Assembly: GCF_030272615.1 (NCBI RefSeq)
Contig: NC_081412.1
Coordinates: forward strand, 541,958,335-542,022,334
DNA: 64,000 bases
From: Cryptomeria japonica
Lineage: Eukaryota > Streptophyta > Pinopsida > Cupressales > Cupressaceae
Direction of reading: 5' to 3'
How positions within the stretch are numbered: the stretch's first letter is position 1; every line of letters starts with the position of its first letter. Shown here one piece after another: positions 1 to 11,528 of the stretch. The notes under the pieces were generated by a model. It searched no databases. It saw nothing but the letters and a program-made list of their open reading frames with translations, and was not told the DNA's origin. Made by a program: the position numbers and the translations under genes.

Positions 1-1953
1 AAGACCGCGCATTGGAATGCATGTCATAGTAGAACATTGGTATCTACTTTCCACAAACATGGACACATAATTCACCACGATCATTAAACTGTAAATAATT
101 ATCAGCACGACCCAAATCTGTAAACTGATTCCATTTACTAAATGCTTCATCATTGAATGGATAATCATTTAGATATTAATTATCGATTCCCATGACAGTC
201 ATTTTACGTAGCATATCATATTCTTGAACATAAATAGTTCTTTGTTGGGATTATTTAATAAGCTAGTTCATTTGGTCCAACAGGGGGAGAATATCAGCCA
301 AGGTTAGCAATGTCTCTACATCAGTTAACCTATGCAAAAGCATAGCACATTGATCGTATTTTCTTTGTTCGTACATTAGACCAATCAGAGATCTATATTC
401 TGAGAAAAATCGTTTCACAGGTCCACGAATGGAGATCCATCTGGTCTCAACATCCTTAAGTAGCTTGTTACCATTAGTTAGTCCTTCAGCAAATTTCTAA
501 AATTCTATTAAATGTTTGGGGCTATGAAAAAAGTATGCGTAGAGATCATGAATTAGCTCATCAACTTTGGCTACCTCTTCATGATCATGCATAATTTTAC
601 ATGCTAAATTAAGTTTGTGCATCATAGTGTGAATGGGAACCATATATGGTACAATGCTCATTTGTAGCTTTGCGCATAGACCATTCCTATGACCTTGCAT
701 CACTGTAGCTTTGTTTGCTCCTACACACACCAACTTTTTGGCAATTGTAAAGTCATCCATATCGACAATTTCATTTAAATATTTCTTAGCCAGTTCATAC
801 ATACTTTGCACGTTGGCGTTCTCCATCTTAACAGCACAGAGTAGATGATGGTGTCAGACATGGTTCTAGATAGTATACACATGCATACACATCCAACAAA
901 CTTATTGTCCATCGCTATAACTTCATCTAAAGATAATGCAAAATAGTTTGACTCCTTTACTTTTCCTCGTAGATCGGTTATTTCCACTTTAGCAAGACAA
1001 CTCGCCAAATCCCATTCACTGTTTACTAACCAATGAGTTGCAGGATATCTTGGAACACTGAGAAATCTTAATAATACAACAATATCAGAGTAGTCTGTCA
1101 TAGGATGACCTCTGCTCAAAAGATTAAAAAGAGTAGCCAACTAAATAGTTTTGGACATATATGTTTCATCCATAACCTTTTGAAATTGAGCTTCAAGTGA
1201 ACCCATGCGTTTTCCTTTCTCCTTTTGTTTTTATTTACTCGCATTAAATTCCTCTACATACCTGACATGCTTATATTCTTCCTTGTTTTTTCATCTAACC
1301 ATTGATACTTCCTTTCCATCTATGGTTTGTTTCTCATAAACTTTGTCGATGTGCTTTTCTATTGTATCTAATTTCAGCTGCAGTTTTTTGTCCTTACCAT
1401 GTTTCCAAGTACAGAGTGTACACAAGCATTCTACTGAAGGTTTGTCTTTCTTTGGATTTGGCACTAGCTCAATGAATGTGAGCTTTGAACTCCAACTTAT
1501 CTTAAATGACCTTGTCACATCCCACTCCCGCCCAATTTTTTTTGTTGAATTTCTTCCCCTCTTTCGTGCATTGACAGGAGCAACATTACCAATATCGTCA
1601 GTAGCAACATTACTGCCATTGTTAGTAGCAATATCACAAACATTATCAGTAGCAGCATCACCACCATTTACACTAGCATCTGTGGCATTATCAGCAACAA
1701 CATCACTAGCATTGCCAATAGCAGCAACATTGTCAGCAATAGCATCACCGACGTTGTCAACCAAGACGATTGTTTTAGTCTGGCTACTCTAGGTACCCAT
1801 TGGAATATTCTTTGTGATAGAGCCAGAGGCATCGGGTGCAAGTGCTGATGTTGTATCTCTTCTTGATTGAGTTCCAAAGTATGACCTTATATTATTATTT
1901 TTGTGTTTAGATGGCCTCCCTCCGTCACTTTTAGGAGTCCTGCCACTTGACAT
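1..1953 (-). pseudogene. hAT-type (ZNF862-like) transposase remnant, 3' end outside the window
   Basis: Reading leftward from an ATG at 1953, the frame starts with a short basic N-terminus. An in-frame TAG near 1793-1795 follows, then an Asp/Asn/Ala/Val-rich repeat (about 1565-1765) and a C-x2-C zinc-finger-like segment (CLCTLC, about 1400-1440). Broken pieces after this match the plant ZNF862/hAT-like family as I know it: a NLLSRGHPMTDY block and an SLDEV block (775-1140), KKLVCVGANKATVMQGHR and a YFFHSPKH block (497-826), and an ETRWIS block in the first 490 bases. Each piece is separated by stops or frameshifts, so this is a decayed gene. No terminal repeats or target duplication were identified, and the 3' end lies left of base 1. 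The family call rests on motif order. It could also be a domesticated hAT gene, but the many breaks argue against function. Confidence 0.72.
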
Positions 1954-3736
1954 CTGTTACTAATAAAAACTGCAAGAAGGAATCTGATTCCTACAAGATA
2001 CAAAATATTGTAATAGATAAAAAAAAGGGAAAAATAAAATAAATAAACTTTGTAGCTTGTTGTAACAATGCATGCTATGTAAAGAATAACAGATTAAAAT
2101 GGAAAAAACTAAGCCATAATAGCTAAGCTGCAAGAAAATTCTGAAATCAAAATGACAGACACAGAGACACTAACAACTCAAAATGGAAAACACTAACATC
2201 AATCTTATATCATTTTTCACTTACCGTTAGTTTCACAGTGACAAGGTCAGTCAGCGACTCAACATCTAAAGAATTCCTCAGCAACTTATGTCCAAAGAAG
2301 AGCATGTGGATTCTAGAAGTGCATACCGATCCGAACAAGGTGTAAACTGTAAAATATCACCTTCTCATTTATTTATATGAAACAAATTTTGGCAAATTGC
2401 GTGCCATTCTAAAATTGGGATATAGAATTATGGCGAAATTGGGTTGAATTAAGGTGGTGCAATTTTAAATTTGAAGGCGAATTATGGAGCTAGCATTAAC
2501 GTTCAATACTAGTGGGGGTGAATTGGAGTTGGCCTTGAGAATAAAATAATTAATGTTATTGGTGATATGGCCTCTCTAAATTTAAAATTTCTTGTGTCGA
2601 TATTGGCGAATGCATGCGTGTCCATCAGTGGTTTCTTGCATTCATTTGAAAACTTCGGGGCAAAATTACGACTAATAAATATTCAAGCCATGTATGATCT
2701 GGTGGCGAATAAACCGTGTTTCAAAAATAATGTCCAACCAAAAGGTGGAAAAAAAAGGGCCATGGGACAGATTTTGCATGAACACAAGGTGATCCGACCA
2801 CTTGTATAATGGTTTTATTCACCAAATTCTTGACATGATCGACCTACGCAATTCATCGATTGGCGAATATTCTCCACTAAAAAAACCGTTGATGTCACCA
2901 TGAGAAAAACAATTCAACAAAATTCATGGATGTGCAACCTTGAGAGTAAATTTGGTGGGAACATTTCTTTCATAATAACTCCTTACCTCAAATATGGACT
3001 ATAGTAACCTAAATATGCACTTGAAATCCCATTTAATAATTATGAAAAAATTATCAATTTGAGAAAGACATGTGCATCCCAATTTGACCACTTGAGTTGA
3101 AAAAAATTGACTTGATCCTTTCTCATTAAGTGCCAAGATCATGCTCTAATACCACTTGTAATGAAATAACTTGTGCAAGAGAAAATATAATATAAGAAAT
3201 ATGTTGTAAATACTTGATAATACTTGAGAATATTGAGAATAGAATTCATGATATGATGATGATAAACTAGCCAATAACTCTTATATATACCCTACGCATG
3301 CCTTGGATGTCATACATGGCAACTTAGATATCCAAATGTCAACTAAGATGACTTAATTATCTAAATAAGAATATGATAATGATAACATAAATTAATTAGG
3401 AATTAAGGCAGTGTCTACTCATAACCAAACATACATTATAGGATTAAGGCAATAGCACAAAGATATAGGTAAGTAGCATGAGCTTAGGAGCTTCTTCAAT
3501 CGAAAGCGATCTAAGCTTAAGAGCTTCATCAATCAAAAGCAATATGAACTTAAGAGCTTCATCAATTGGCAACAATCTATACTTAAAACCTTAATGACTA
3601 ACATAACCTCTTTTCAAATTGAAAATCAAATAAATAGAAATATTGCTAAACTTGATGGGTTTTGTTAATCAATTAAAATCAAATGTTATCCTACATACAA
3701 TAAAAAATAAAATATGTACTCTAAGATCATCATATA
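1954..3736. other. Spacer with scattered GGCGAA motifs; no gene
   Basis: No convincing coding region is visible. Between about 2420 and 2870 the motif GGCGAA(T) recurs five times (near 2426, 2472, 2602, 2701 and 2858), often as TTGGCGAAT. The same motif on the other strand is clustered at 14929-15712. The small plus-strand frame at 2567-2809 has no recognisable domain. The stretch may be the 5' flank or end of the hAT remnant. Confidence 0.4.
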
Positions 3737-3760
3737 GGGGAGAGGAGCCATTACGTGTGC
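3737..3760 (+). repeat. Left terminal inverted repeat (24 bp)
   Basis: Starts GGGGAGAGGAGCC and ends TACGTGTGC, preceded by TA. It is a perfect inverted match to 16588-16611. Confidence 0.75.
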
Positions 3761-3761
3761 A

Positions 3762-3950
3762 CCCTAACTTCGGGGGTTCACATGGCATGCACGTGGACCG
3801 CTGAGTTGGCAACCCAAAATCAAAATTTGACATGACACCAATGATTTTTGTCATGTCAATGCTGAGTTGTCATTGAAGTGGTCAAAAAAATGCCACTTTG
3901 GATCGTCAATCAGAACCTGAGAGGGCCCACCCCTGAAACATGCCACACTT
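3762..3950. repeat. Subterminal inverted repeat, left arm
   Basis: Read in reverse complement, this stretch matches 7957-8115 with scattered mismatches. Shared landmarks are AGTGTGGCA, AAGTGGCATTTTTTT, ATGACAACTCAG and TTTTGATTTTGGGTTGCCAA. A direct, more diverged copy of its first part lies at 7115-7260. Confidence 0.65.
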
Positions 3951-3953
3951 TTT

Positions 3954-4569
3954 GTGCTCATCAAATGGGTTGACCGCATGGCGATCACTCACTTTCCCAC
4001 CTTACCAACCATCTATTCCGCCCAATTCTCCTGCCGCCACAATCAAATTCCAACTGCACTCACATTTACTGCGCGTCACCTCGCCTTCATTGTCTCTGCT
4101 CGATCGCATTTTTTGAAGTGTTTGGCCTTCGTTGCGCTCGACCCCTTGTACATTTTCTCTAAGCCCGTTCATTTCCTTCCTGTAGAAGCTCCGTTGATGG
4201 TTTCGACTACTGCCACAACTTGCTCTCCATGGACCACCTTCAACCCGGATTTTGACCAGAACGTGTGCACCCAAAACTAGGTAACGGCTTAGTGTATACC
4301 CTATTTCGCAGGAATTTGTCTGCTTTTTTTTATTTTCTGGGGTTGTGTTTCCTTGTTCAGCTCAGTTTTTTTTTCTGTTACTCCCTCACCACCTCCACTT
4401 CGCAGGTACAGAGTCAAACGATGAGGATGACGGGGATCTACTTGCAGATGTTGAAGCGACTCATTTCCCCTTCAACCTTGGTGAGGAATTTTCCTCACTA
4501 AGGCTCACAAATTTGCAATGTTTTGTATTGTTTTCTGTTCCACATTTGTCCTCTTACTTGTTCATTTAA
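3954..4569 (+). other. Possible split hypothetical gene in the left arm
   Basis: Two short plus-strand frames occur here: 3954-4280, and 4345-4569 with an acidic stretch (ESNDEDDGDLLADVEA). They are separated by sequence resembling an intron, with ...CTAG/GTAACGG near 4278 and a pyrimidine-rich run ending CGCAG before the acidic piece. No domain is recognised. This could be a second gene of the transposon or a captured exon pair, but the evidence is weak. Confidence 0.2.
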
Positions 4570-4799
4570 AAAATTGTTTTAAAGGTTTGGCATTCTTCAT
4601 AAAAAATTTGTTTCTAAATGTTTGGCATTCTTCAAGAAATTTTTATGGTTGTTTTTTGTGTTTTTTGAACACAACCTTTTGTGTTCATAAACACAATTAC
4701 ATACAAAAGGGAATCGTACTCCTTTGTTCAAGCATTAGTTTAATTTTAATGATGTCGCGTGACTAAAATTTTGGCTCATTTTGTCGAACAATGAATCTA

Positions 4800-6250
4800 T
4801 TGGGAGTTTTGGCATCAATTTGCAACATCACTATGGTTTAAAGGTTTAATGGTTTTGAATTTCACCGTTAATGTTTAAGGGTTTCATTTCACCATTAATG
4901 TTTCAAGGGTTCAAGGGTTCAAGTGTTTCAATTCTTTTGGTTGATTGTTAATGTATAAGGGGTTTGTGGGTTTAAATGTTCATTTCATTTACGGATTCAC
5001 TGGATTTACGCTATTAATTTCACATTTACTGACAAAAGGGTTTGACGGCTTTAAAAAGGTTTAAATGTTGGCTTTAAAATTCACATTTACTGTCAAAAGG
5101 GTTTGACGGCTTTTCAGTGTTTCACTGTTAATGTAAAAGGGTTCACATTTTCAGCTTTATTGGAAATTGGGTTTCCAGGTTTCAATGTTGGCTTTAAAAT
5201 TCACATTTACTGTCAAAAGGGTTTGATGGCTTTTCAGTGTTTCACCGTTAATGTAAAAGGGTTCACATTTTTAGTTTTATTGTAAATTGGGTTTCCAAGT
5301 TTCGATGTTGGCTTTAAAATTCACTTTTAAATCTTCCATTTTAGAAGGGGTTAATTCCATGCTCCATTGTCTTCCCTCTCAGAGGATTTAAATCAATGCA
5401 ACCACTTTGAATCAACTCCTTTGGTTTCAATTTCAATGCCGAACTGTAAATGTATAGGGTTCACATTTTCACTTTTATTGTCCAATGTGTTTGATGGTTT
5501 CCAACTTCACTTGATTATTGGATTCACTTGATTCATTATGGGATTGACCTCATTCATTGTGGGATTCACTTCATTGTTTTAGGGTTCACTGTTAAAGTGA
5601 TTCGGATTGCACATCTATGAAGTGTTCATTTTCATATGGTTTACATCTTCACTATTCTAAAAACAATATTGTCGCGGTGTATAAATCAATGTTTCAATAG
5701 TGGCTTTCAAATTAACTTTTAAATCTTCTTTTTTCTAAGGGGTTAATTCCATGACTCATTATGTTCCTTCAGTTTCAATTTCAATGTTGAACTGTTCATG
5801 TATAGGGTTCAAATTTTCACTTTTTTTGTCCAATGTGTTTGATGGTAACTTCCAACTTCACTTGATTATTGGATTCACTTCATTCATTATCTTATATGTC
5901 ACAGGGTATTGTGTTCATTCTCATGCAGTTTACATCTTCACTTTTCTAAAAAGAACATTGTCGCAAGGTATAAATCAATAAGTCATTGTGTTCATTGTCA
6001 ACTAGTTTTAAATCAATGTGAACACTTCTACATACTCATTGGGTTTCAATTACAATTCTTCACTATTAATCTATATACGACTTCAACTTCTCACTTTTAA
6101 TTTACAATGTGTTTTATGGGTTTCAAAGTTGACTTGATTTTGGGATTCACTTCATTTAGGGTTTCAATTTCACTTTTACTATTAAAGGGTTTATGGCTTA
6201 TTGTTCATTGTTAAAGTAATTTGCATAGCACTTCTGCATTGTGTTCATTG
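4800..6250. repeat. Degenerate tandem-repeat block
   Basis: The block is composed of diverged copies of phrases such as GGGTTTCAATTTCAC, TTCACTGTTAATGT and AAAGGGTTCACATTTTC. A clear 120-bp tandem occurs at 5065-5304, with landmark ATGTTGGCTTTAAAATTCAC at 5065, 5185 and 5305. A larger repeat of roughly 345-390 bp links about 5320-5560 to about 5710-5900, sharing the GGGGTTAATTCCATG and CAATGTGTTTGATGG landmarks. No gene is evident; the small frames here are repeat artefacts. Confidence 0.7.
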
Positions 6251-6469
6251 TCTAAGGGTTTACATTCTAATTTGTTGCAATCACTTTACATGTATCATAC
6301 TTTTACAAATTCTTGCCAAATTTCATTTATAGTTGTGAAGTTCATTGAATACATTATGTATGTCCATGTACATAATTAATTATTAGGAATCCTTGAACCC
6401 TTAAACATTAACAATGAAATTGAATCCCTTATACATGTGTTAGTATAAATCAAGTATCTAGCTATAAGT

Positions 6470-7095
6470 ATGTACATGTACATGCATATATGTGCATACA
6501 TGTACATGCATATATGTATGTACATGGATGTGCATATATGTATGTGCTTCTACATGGAAATTGAACCCCATCTACATGTGTCAGTATAAATCAAGTATCT
6601 TCCTAGAAGTATGTACATGTACATGCATATATGTACATATGTGTACATGCATATATGTACATATGTGTACATGCATATATGTACATACATGCACATGCAT
6701 ATATGTATGTACATGGATGTGCATATGTGTATGTGCTTGTACATGGAAATTGATTCCCTTATACTTTAACAATGAAATTGAATCCCTTATACATGTGTCA
6801 GTATAAATCAAGTATCTACATGTGTTGTATGTACATGTACATGCATATATGTACATACATGTACATGCATATATGTGCATACATGTACATGCATATATGT
6901 ATGTACATGGATGTACATATATGTATGTGCTTGTACATGGAAATATGTACGTGCACATATGTGCATAGATGTGCATTCACATATGTAAATCCAGTGCAAC
7001 TACATATGTGCATGGATGTGCATGAACATATGTAAATATGTGCATGCACATATTTACTTTGACGTGCATGCACATATGTACATGTATATATGTAG
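6470..7095. repeat. Palindromic TACATG/ATGCATAT minisatellite
   Basis: The block is built from repeated self-complementary words such as ACATGCATATATGTACAT, with TGTGCATACATG variants. It is interrupted by copies of a spacer (ATTGAATCCC...TCAGTATAAATCAAGTATCT). A smaller similar patch lies at 7320-7445. The Cys/Tyr/Met/His-rich open frames on both strands here are translations of the repeat and are not genes. Confidence 0.85.
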
Positions 7096-7114
7096 ATGTT
7101 TTCAGAGGTGAGTA

Positions 7115-8138
7115 GGGGAGATTATCCAGGATGTTTGCACCCTAACTTTGGGGCTCCACATGGCACGCAAAATGGACCCAGAGACCAACTTTTCAACCCG
7201 CCCATGTAGACTGTTAAGTTGGCTGCCCCAATTCAAAACCATTTGACAATAAAACTAAAAATGTGAAATATGGCATATTAACCACTCGTGCATATAAATC
7301 GGGATGCCATGATATTCTAGTAGATGTATATGCATACATGTTTGTATATTTGTACAGGTATATGCATATATGTAAATACATGTATATTCATATATGTATG
7401 TACATGTATATGCATATATGTATTTACATGTGTGTATGTACATATTTATGGTCCATATTGTTCAGGAGGGCAGAAGTAGTAGTAATCAAAACACATGTAT
7501 AAGTAGCACAACTGAACTTGAAAGGTCCACAAACTACTTTTTTACAGGAGTCTTCTGTTACATTCAAGCCAATTCACATGTAATGTGATGATTGGGCCAA
7601 GGTCTCAACAATTGGAACAACTACATTAAGTCATTGGATGAGGACATGCCATCCTCATAATTATAAACAACGAGGACATGTTGTCATTTGAAATCGTTGT
7701 ACTCATGATTTATGTTGCACTTTCACATTCATATTGAATGGTTTGTGCAACACAATTATCAAGTATAAAGGTTTTCAAACGGTTGTGTGTCCTCTTTGTA
7801 GTTGATTATGGAGGTGCAAGTAAGGAGAGGTGATGCATAGTTAATGCCTCTGCAGTTGGAATTTGAATGTGGGGGCACGAATATTAGGCAGAGTAGATGG
7901 TCGATAAGGTGTGCAAGTGATTGATCACCACAAGGCCAGCTTGTTTGATGCGGATGGAAAGTGTGGCAGGTTTCGAGGGTGGGCACACTCTCATTTCGGT
8001 TGAGGGTCCGAAGTGGCATTTTTTTGGCGACTTGGATGACAACTCAGTGTTGACATGGAAAAAATCATCAGTGGCATGTCAACTTTTGATTTTGGGTTGC
8101 CAACTCAACGGTACTTGTCAATATTTTCTCCTCGTCCC
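7115..8138. mobile_element. Probable nested short relative of the 12.9-kb element
   Basis: The left end (GGGGAGATTATCC, preceded by TA at 7113-7114) and the following 140 bases are a diverged direct copy of 3737-3850. The right end (inverted, ending CTCCTCGTCCC just before ATA at 8139-8141) belongs to a stretch that is an inverted copy of 3762-3950. The pair therefore looks like a non-coding element of about 1 kb with related termini and TA flanks. The ends are imperfect, so the boundaries are approximate. Confidence 0.4.
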
Positions 8139-8149
8139 ATAATATTTTC

Positions 8150-8790
8150 CCATTGCATTGACATATAAAATTGTCATCTTTGCTTGTTTGTCTTTCATGT
8201 ACATAACTGGAAACATAAAACATGTAGTTGTTGACATCTATGCTCAATCATCCCATTACATGTATTGAATTGCAACGAAATCTACATAAAAGAGGTATGC
8301 ACATAATTGGAAACTACAAGCATGATCATGCTCACAACATCCTCAATCATCTTTGCTCATTCATCCCATTACATGTCCTAAATTGCATGTACATATAAAA
8401 CAAATGAAATACACCTAAATGGATACATAAAACAAGAAGTTATTGATAAGCTGATCACTCATCCCATTACATGTAGGCAATTGCATCAACATCTATATAA
8501 AATAAGTGTGCACATAATTGTACACTGCAATCATGTACTAGTTCACGACATCCTCAATCATCTTTGCTCATTCATCCCATTATATCTTCTGAATTGCATG
8601 TACATATAAAACAAATGAAATGCACCTAAATGGATACATAAAACAAGTAGTTATTGATGAGTTGATCACTAATCCCATTACATGTAGACAATTGCATAAC
8701 ATCTATATAAAATAAGTATGCACATAATTGGAAACTGCAATCATGTACTACTCCACAACTTCCTCAATCATCCAATTACTTGTTTTGTAT
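8150..8790. repeat. 210-bp tandem repeat, about three copies
   Basis: The phrase TCCTCAATCATCTTTGCTCA recurs at 8340 and 8551 and, diverged, at 8761, giving a period of 210-211 bp. Each unit also contains CATCCCATTACATGT and ACATAATTGGAAACTGCAATC. No coding sequence is evident. Confidence 0.85.
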
Positions 8791-9038
8791 TGTCATCGAC
8801 ATACAAAAAAATACCATATGAGCATAATTCGAAACAAAAATCATGTCAAATCCATGTCTTGAAAAGACATTTTCGCAATTCTAGTCTGACTTGATAAATC
8901 AAAAAAGTCACAAAAAAGCACATATTTTCATGTCAATGTCACTTCATCCAAGAGGAAATGAACTTCTTCTAACTTTAGGTGGTACCCCTGAGCCTACGAC
9001 AGGTGCCATGTTCTCATCTCCTTGTATTGGGTTGTTAT

Positions 9039-9230
9039 ACCTAGGGTTGTCAGCAACCACTGCCATGTGTGTTGAAGGAATAGAAAAGGTCACGATGGGG
9101 AAGTTGGTTGACAAATTGAAGGTGGTAGAAAATACCCAGGGCTGTCGGCAACCCTTGGCATGTGAGTTGAAGGAATTGTAAAGGTCACAGGGGGGGACTT
9201 GGTTGACAAATTGAAGGTGGTCGAAAGGTG
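9039..9230. repeat. 95-bp imperfect tandem duplication
   Basis: TTGGTTGACAAATTGAAGGTGG appears at 9104 and again at 9199, with similar flanks (AAGGTCAC, GTTGAAGGAAT). It lies just beyond the 3' end of the transposase and may be degraded C-terminal coding DNA. Confidence 0.7.
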
Positions 9231-9447
9231 GGCATCATTGTGTTCAACATGTCTTACATTATGGGATGTCGTTCTAGCAACAGACTCGATGGAGTCAACG
9301 GACTATTAAGCATCCTCTTTCTTACGAGAATCATTCTCTACTCCTTGATGGCTGGCCTTTCTTCTTCCTCTTGCTCCTTTAAAGCCTTTTCTCATTTATG
9401 TTGTTCCTCCCTCTCCTTCTTCTCTCTCTTTCAGCCTTTCCTTTTCC

Positions 9448-11528
9448 TTACGCAATATCTCCTTTTGTTTTTTTTTCCAGTTCCTTCTTCTTCTTTGCCA
9501 ATATGCTTATTGCCTTTTTCTCTTTGGCCTGCTCTTTCTTTATTTCTTTGGTCTCCTCTAGTTCCATTTTCATCACCTCTTGAACCATTAACTGGTCCAT
9601 GAACTCATCAAATGTAATCTACTATGAATCATAACTCAACTGCAACCCATCCTTAACACCTTTCCCTTTCATCTTGTTGATGATGTGAACAGACAGCTTA
9701 AAAAATCTTGGCAGTCCTATTTCCTGTTGAGAGAGGCCCGTCTCACTGACTTGGGATAGTAGGCTTTCATCTTCTTCACTACCAACTTGTGTTGTTTCTT
9801 GTGTGGTGTCTTGTTGTGTCAATTTTGCATGAGGTTGGCTATCTGATATGCCATAATCGACATAGTAATGCACCACATCATCCATGGTAGTTGCGGGTGG
9901 TGAAGGGAAAGTGAATGTGGAGTGTTGATGTTCCCCTTCCAAGTCAACTCCTAAATCCATTACCCTGTCAGCCACCCATGTTGGTGTTATTCGCTATGAT
10001 GGAAGAGAAAGACTATCTTCCACACTATCAGTCACTCTTTCAATGATGTTTTTTGCAACAGCTTCACTTGAAATATCAACACCGAATAGGCTCAACATGT
10101 TTTGCACAGTTGAAACATCCTCATCATTTTGAATGTCGAATGTGGTGTTGGGTTGCATGTCGTCCATGAGGGCATCGAGATTGATGGGCCATATCCCTGT
10201 CCTTATGAAGCCTACTACATTGTTAGAAATTGTCAATGCCTCATTCAAGGACTTGCTTCCTATTTCTGCCAATTCTGCTCTCCTGATCTCCACATTTGGA
10301 AACCTTGCCAACCAGGTTACTCTTTCTTTTTTTAAGAATGTTTTGAACAGAGAGAAGACACTCACATTGATTGGTTGTAGTCAGTGAGAGGTGTGAGTCG
10401 ACAATGCGAGCAAGTCTATACCCAACATCCTTGCCTCTTGGATGGTTGTCATTGCAACATGGCTATCATGGCCGTCAAATATAAGCAAGTGTTTGTTGGT
10501 AGGCGATACACCTCTTGGAATAGATTGCACAAAGTGGTACAACCAATTAAGGAATAGTTCCTTCGTCATCCATGCATGTTTCTATGCTGCCATGCAAGCA
10601 CTCGGCTAACATTTGGCGATTAATTTTGTAGGTGTTGATTCCCTTTAAACAAGTAGAAGCCAGAGATGCTTTGCCCAGAAGCGTTCACGCAACACAAAAT
10701 CGTAACCCATTCCCGGCTCTTCGGGATTATATATGAGACATTGTGACTTCCTCTCCTAGTGAGCACCCTCATAGCACCATTCCTGCCTACCATAACCCCG
10801 GTTTCATCACAATTCCAAATATGACAAGGACCATACGGATTTGTTACATAGGCCTTTGATAATGTCTCATAGAAAGCAACAACAACGGCAGGTCTCAGAG
10901 TGAGTGTCCTGTCTTTGTCAAGGCCTTCAGTTGTCCGCAAGGTGAGTTCTAGATTTCGGGATTTAAAACCAACCCACCATGACTTCTCGGGGATGCCATC
11001 CTTGAAAGGGTTGGGTCTACCCTCACAAATCTGAGCCACAGTTGCCTTCAAGTTCAGGATCTCAAGGCCATGACCAACTGCTTCCATCTATTGGCACCAC
11101 TCAACAATCTCTTCTTCCTCTTCAGTAGTGAGGATGGTCGGGGGACCTTTCTTTGACGTTGTTGTTAGTCCACCCAGCCATTTTGTCACTGTTGCAGCTA
11201 GGATTCCCCAGTTCTTTGAAGCTCCCTTGACAGACATGTCGTTTTCCTCTACATCATGGATTGTGCCCTCCATGGATGAAGTCAACCACAAATTTTGTGG
11301 CCTTGTAAAATTCCTTCCAGTTGAAGGAGTGAAAACATCCACTGTGGGCGGTGAGATAGGTTCTGGTTCCTCATCATCTGGTGATGGGAGTATAGGCTCT
11401 GCTTCGGCCACATTCGAAGGTGGGGTATGTGACTGAACTGGGATCTTCACACCTCTTTTATGTGATGGCAACCTTGTTGATGCTCTCTTCTTTGCACCAC
11501 AGCCAGTCATCCTATTTGTCTTCTTCAT
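9448..11528 (-). pseudogene. pogo/CENP-B-like DDE transposase, broken
   Basis: The likely start is the ATG at 11528. The order seen is a basic N-terminus, a Pro/Glu-rich linker, and a CENP-B-type helix-turn-helix ending PTILTTEEEEEIVEWC (about 11090-11150). The DDE domain follows, with CHIWNCDETGVM (first Asp), LLIFDGHDSHV (second Asp) and HTSH..LQPIN. The related family normally reads LQPLD there, so the third catalytic Asp appears to be Asn. A GIWPIN segment and a Lys/Glu-rich coiled tail (9448-9600) complete it. Breaks are TAG at 11088-11090, a frameshift between about 10569 and 10620, TGA at 10381, TAG at 9994 and paired TAGs at 9619-9624. The protein would cut and join the terminal repeats of its own element. 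The family call is confident; activity of this copy is excluded. Confidence 0.82.

Noticed and set aside
6492-7443. Several overlapping Cys/Tyr/His/Met-rich open frames on both strands
   Set aside because: They are translations of the palindromic TACATG/ATGCAT repeat in every phase and have no independent support.
8150-8790. CRISPR-like array
   Set aside because: Repeats are about 210 bp, contiguous and diverged, with no short repeat plus unique spacer structure, and the DNA is plant nuclear.
9228-9602. Plus-strand 124-codon hydrophobic frame that looks like a membrane protein
   Set aside because: It is the complement of the Lys/Glu-rich transposase tail on the minus strand.
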